From contig NC_066838.1 of NCBI RefSeq assembly GCF_001640805.2, positions 5,722,601 to 5,786,600 on the forward strand: a DNA stretch of 64,000 bases, written 5' to 3'. The DNA comes from Lates calcarifer. Its lineage: Eukaryota; Chordata; Actinopteri; Centropomidae. Position 1 is the stretch's first letter. Every line of letters begins with the position of its first letter. This document shows positions 63,908-64,000 of this stretch, in pieces. The notes beneath the pieces were generated by a model. It had not been told where the DNA came from, did no database searches, and saw only the letters and a program-made list of their open reading frames with translations. The translations under genes and the position numbers were made by a program.

Positions 63908-64000
63908 CTGCAATAATGCACATAACACACAAACAAACAGAGTTAAAATGCGTAATACAGCAAAGGGTTCATTCTGCTTTTAAACCACAGAGGGGTTTTG

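Overview
The window is nuclear DNA from a ray-finned fish, most likely a teleost. It is AT-rich and gene-poor, with GT-AG introns of 0.1 to about 10 kb. It carries dispersed repeats, Tc1-like transposon relics and CA/TG microsatellites of the kind common in teleost genomes. Nothing looks bacterial, viral or plasmid-derived: there is no operon layout, no CRISPR array and no rRNA or tRNA gene that I could see.

Two well-conserved genes can be assembled exon by exon, both on the minus strand. The first is a complete kcnq2 (Kv7.2, neuronal M-current potassium channel). It has 15 coding exons from 50461 down to 26959 and encodes 881 residues if the 69-base cassette exon is included, 858 without it. 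Its exon lengths 2 to 8 (91, 127, 176, 126, 111, 96, 95) equal the human KCNQ2 lengths as I know them. The second is the 3' third of prex1 (P-Rex1, a PIP3- and Gbetagamma-activated Rac exchange factor). It has 14 coding exons from 63907 to 53934, covering the C-terminal inositol-polyphosphate-4-phosphatase-like region, and it runs off the right edge. The genes are arranged head to tail, with about 3.5 kb between the prex1 stop codon and the kcnq2 start codon. In human both lie on 20q13, so the pairing fits a partly conserved synteny block.

Layout: 1-17.9 kb is gene-free with scattered repeats. At 18.08-18.70 kb (plus strand) lie short coiled-coil-like segments, frame-broken, probably a gene relic. 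At 20.57-21.34 kb is a CpG-richer patch with a THAP-type zinc-finger exon on the minus strand whose N-terminus is out of frame. At 24.0-24.9 kb are two different Tc1-like relics. 25.1-50.5 kb is kcnq2 with its 3' UTR and introns; intron 1 is about 9.6 kb and holds a probable solo LTR at 42763-43118. 50.5-53.9 kb is intergenic plus probable prex1 3' UTR. 53.9-64.0 kb is prex1.

Points for a second look: the kcnq2 pore has Val where mammalian KCNQ2 has the TEA-binding Tyr; a GC-AG intron precedes a frame-neutral cassette exon in the channel C-terminus; prex1 has a one-base frame disruption inside an otherwise well-conserved exon; and there are the THAP and coiled-coil relics. I saw no clear evidence of an undescribed biological system.
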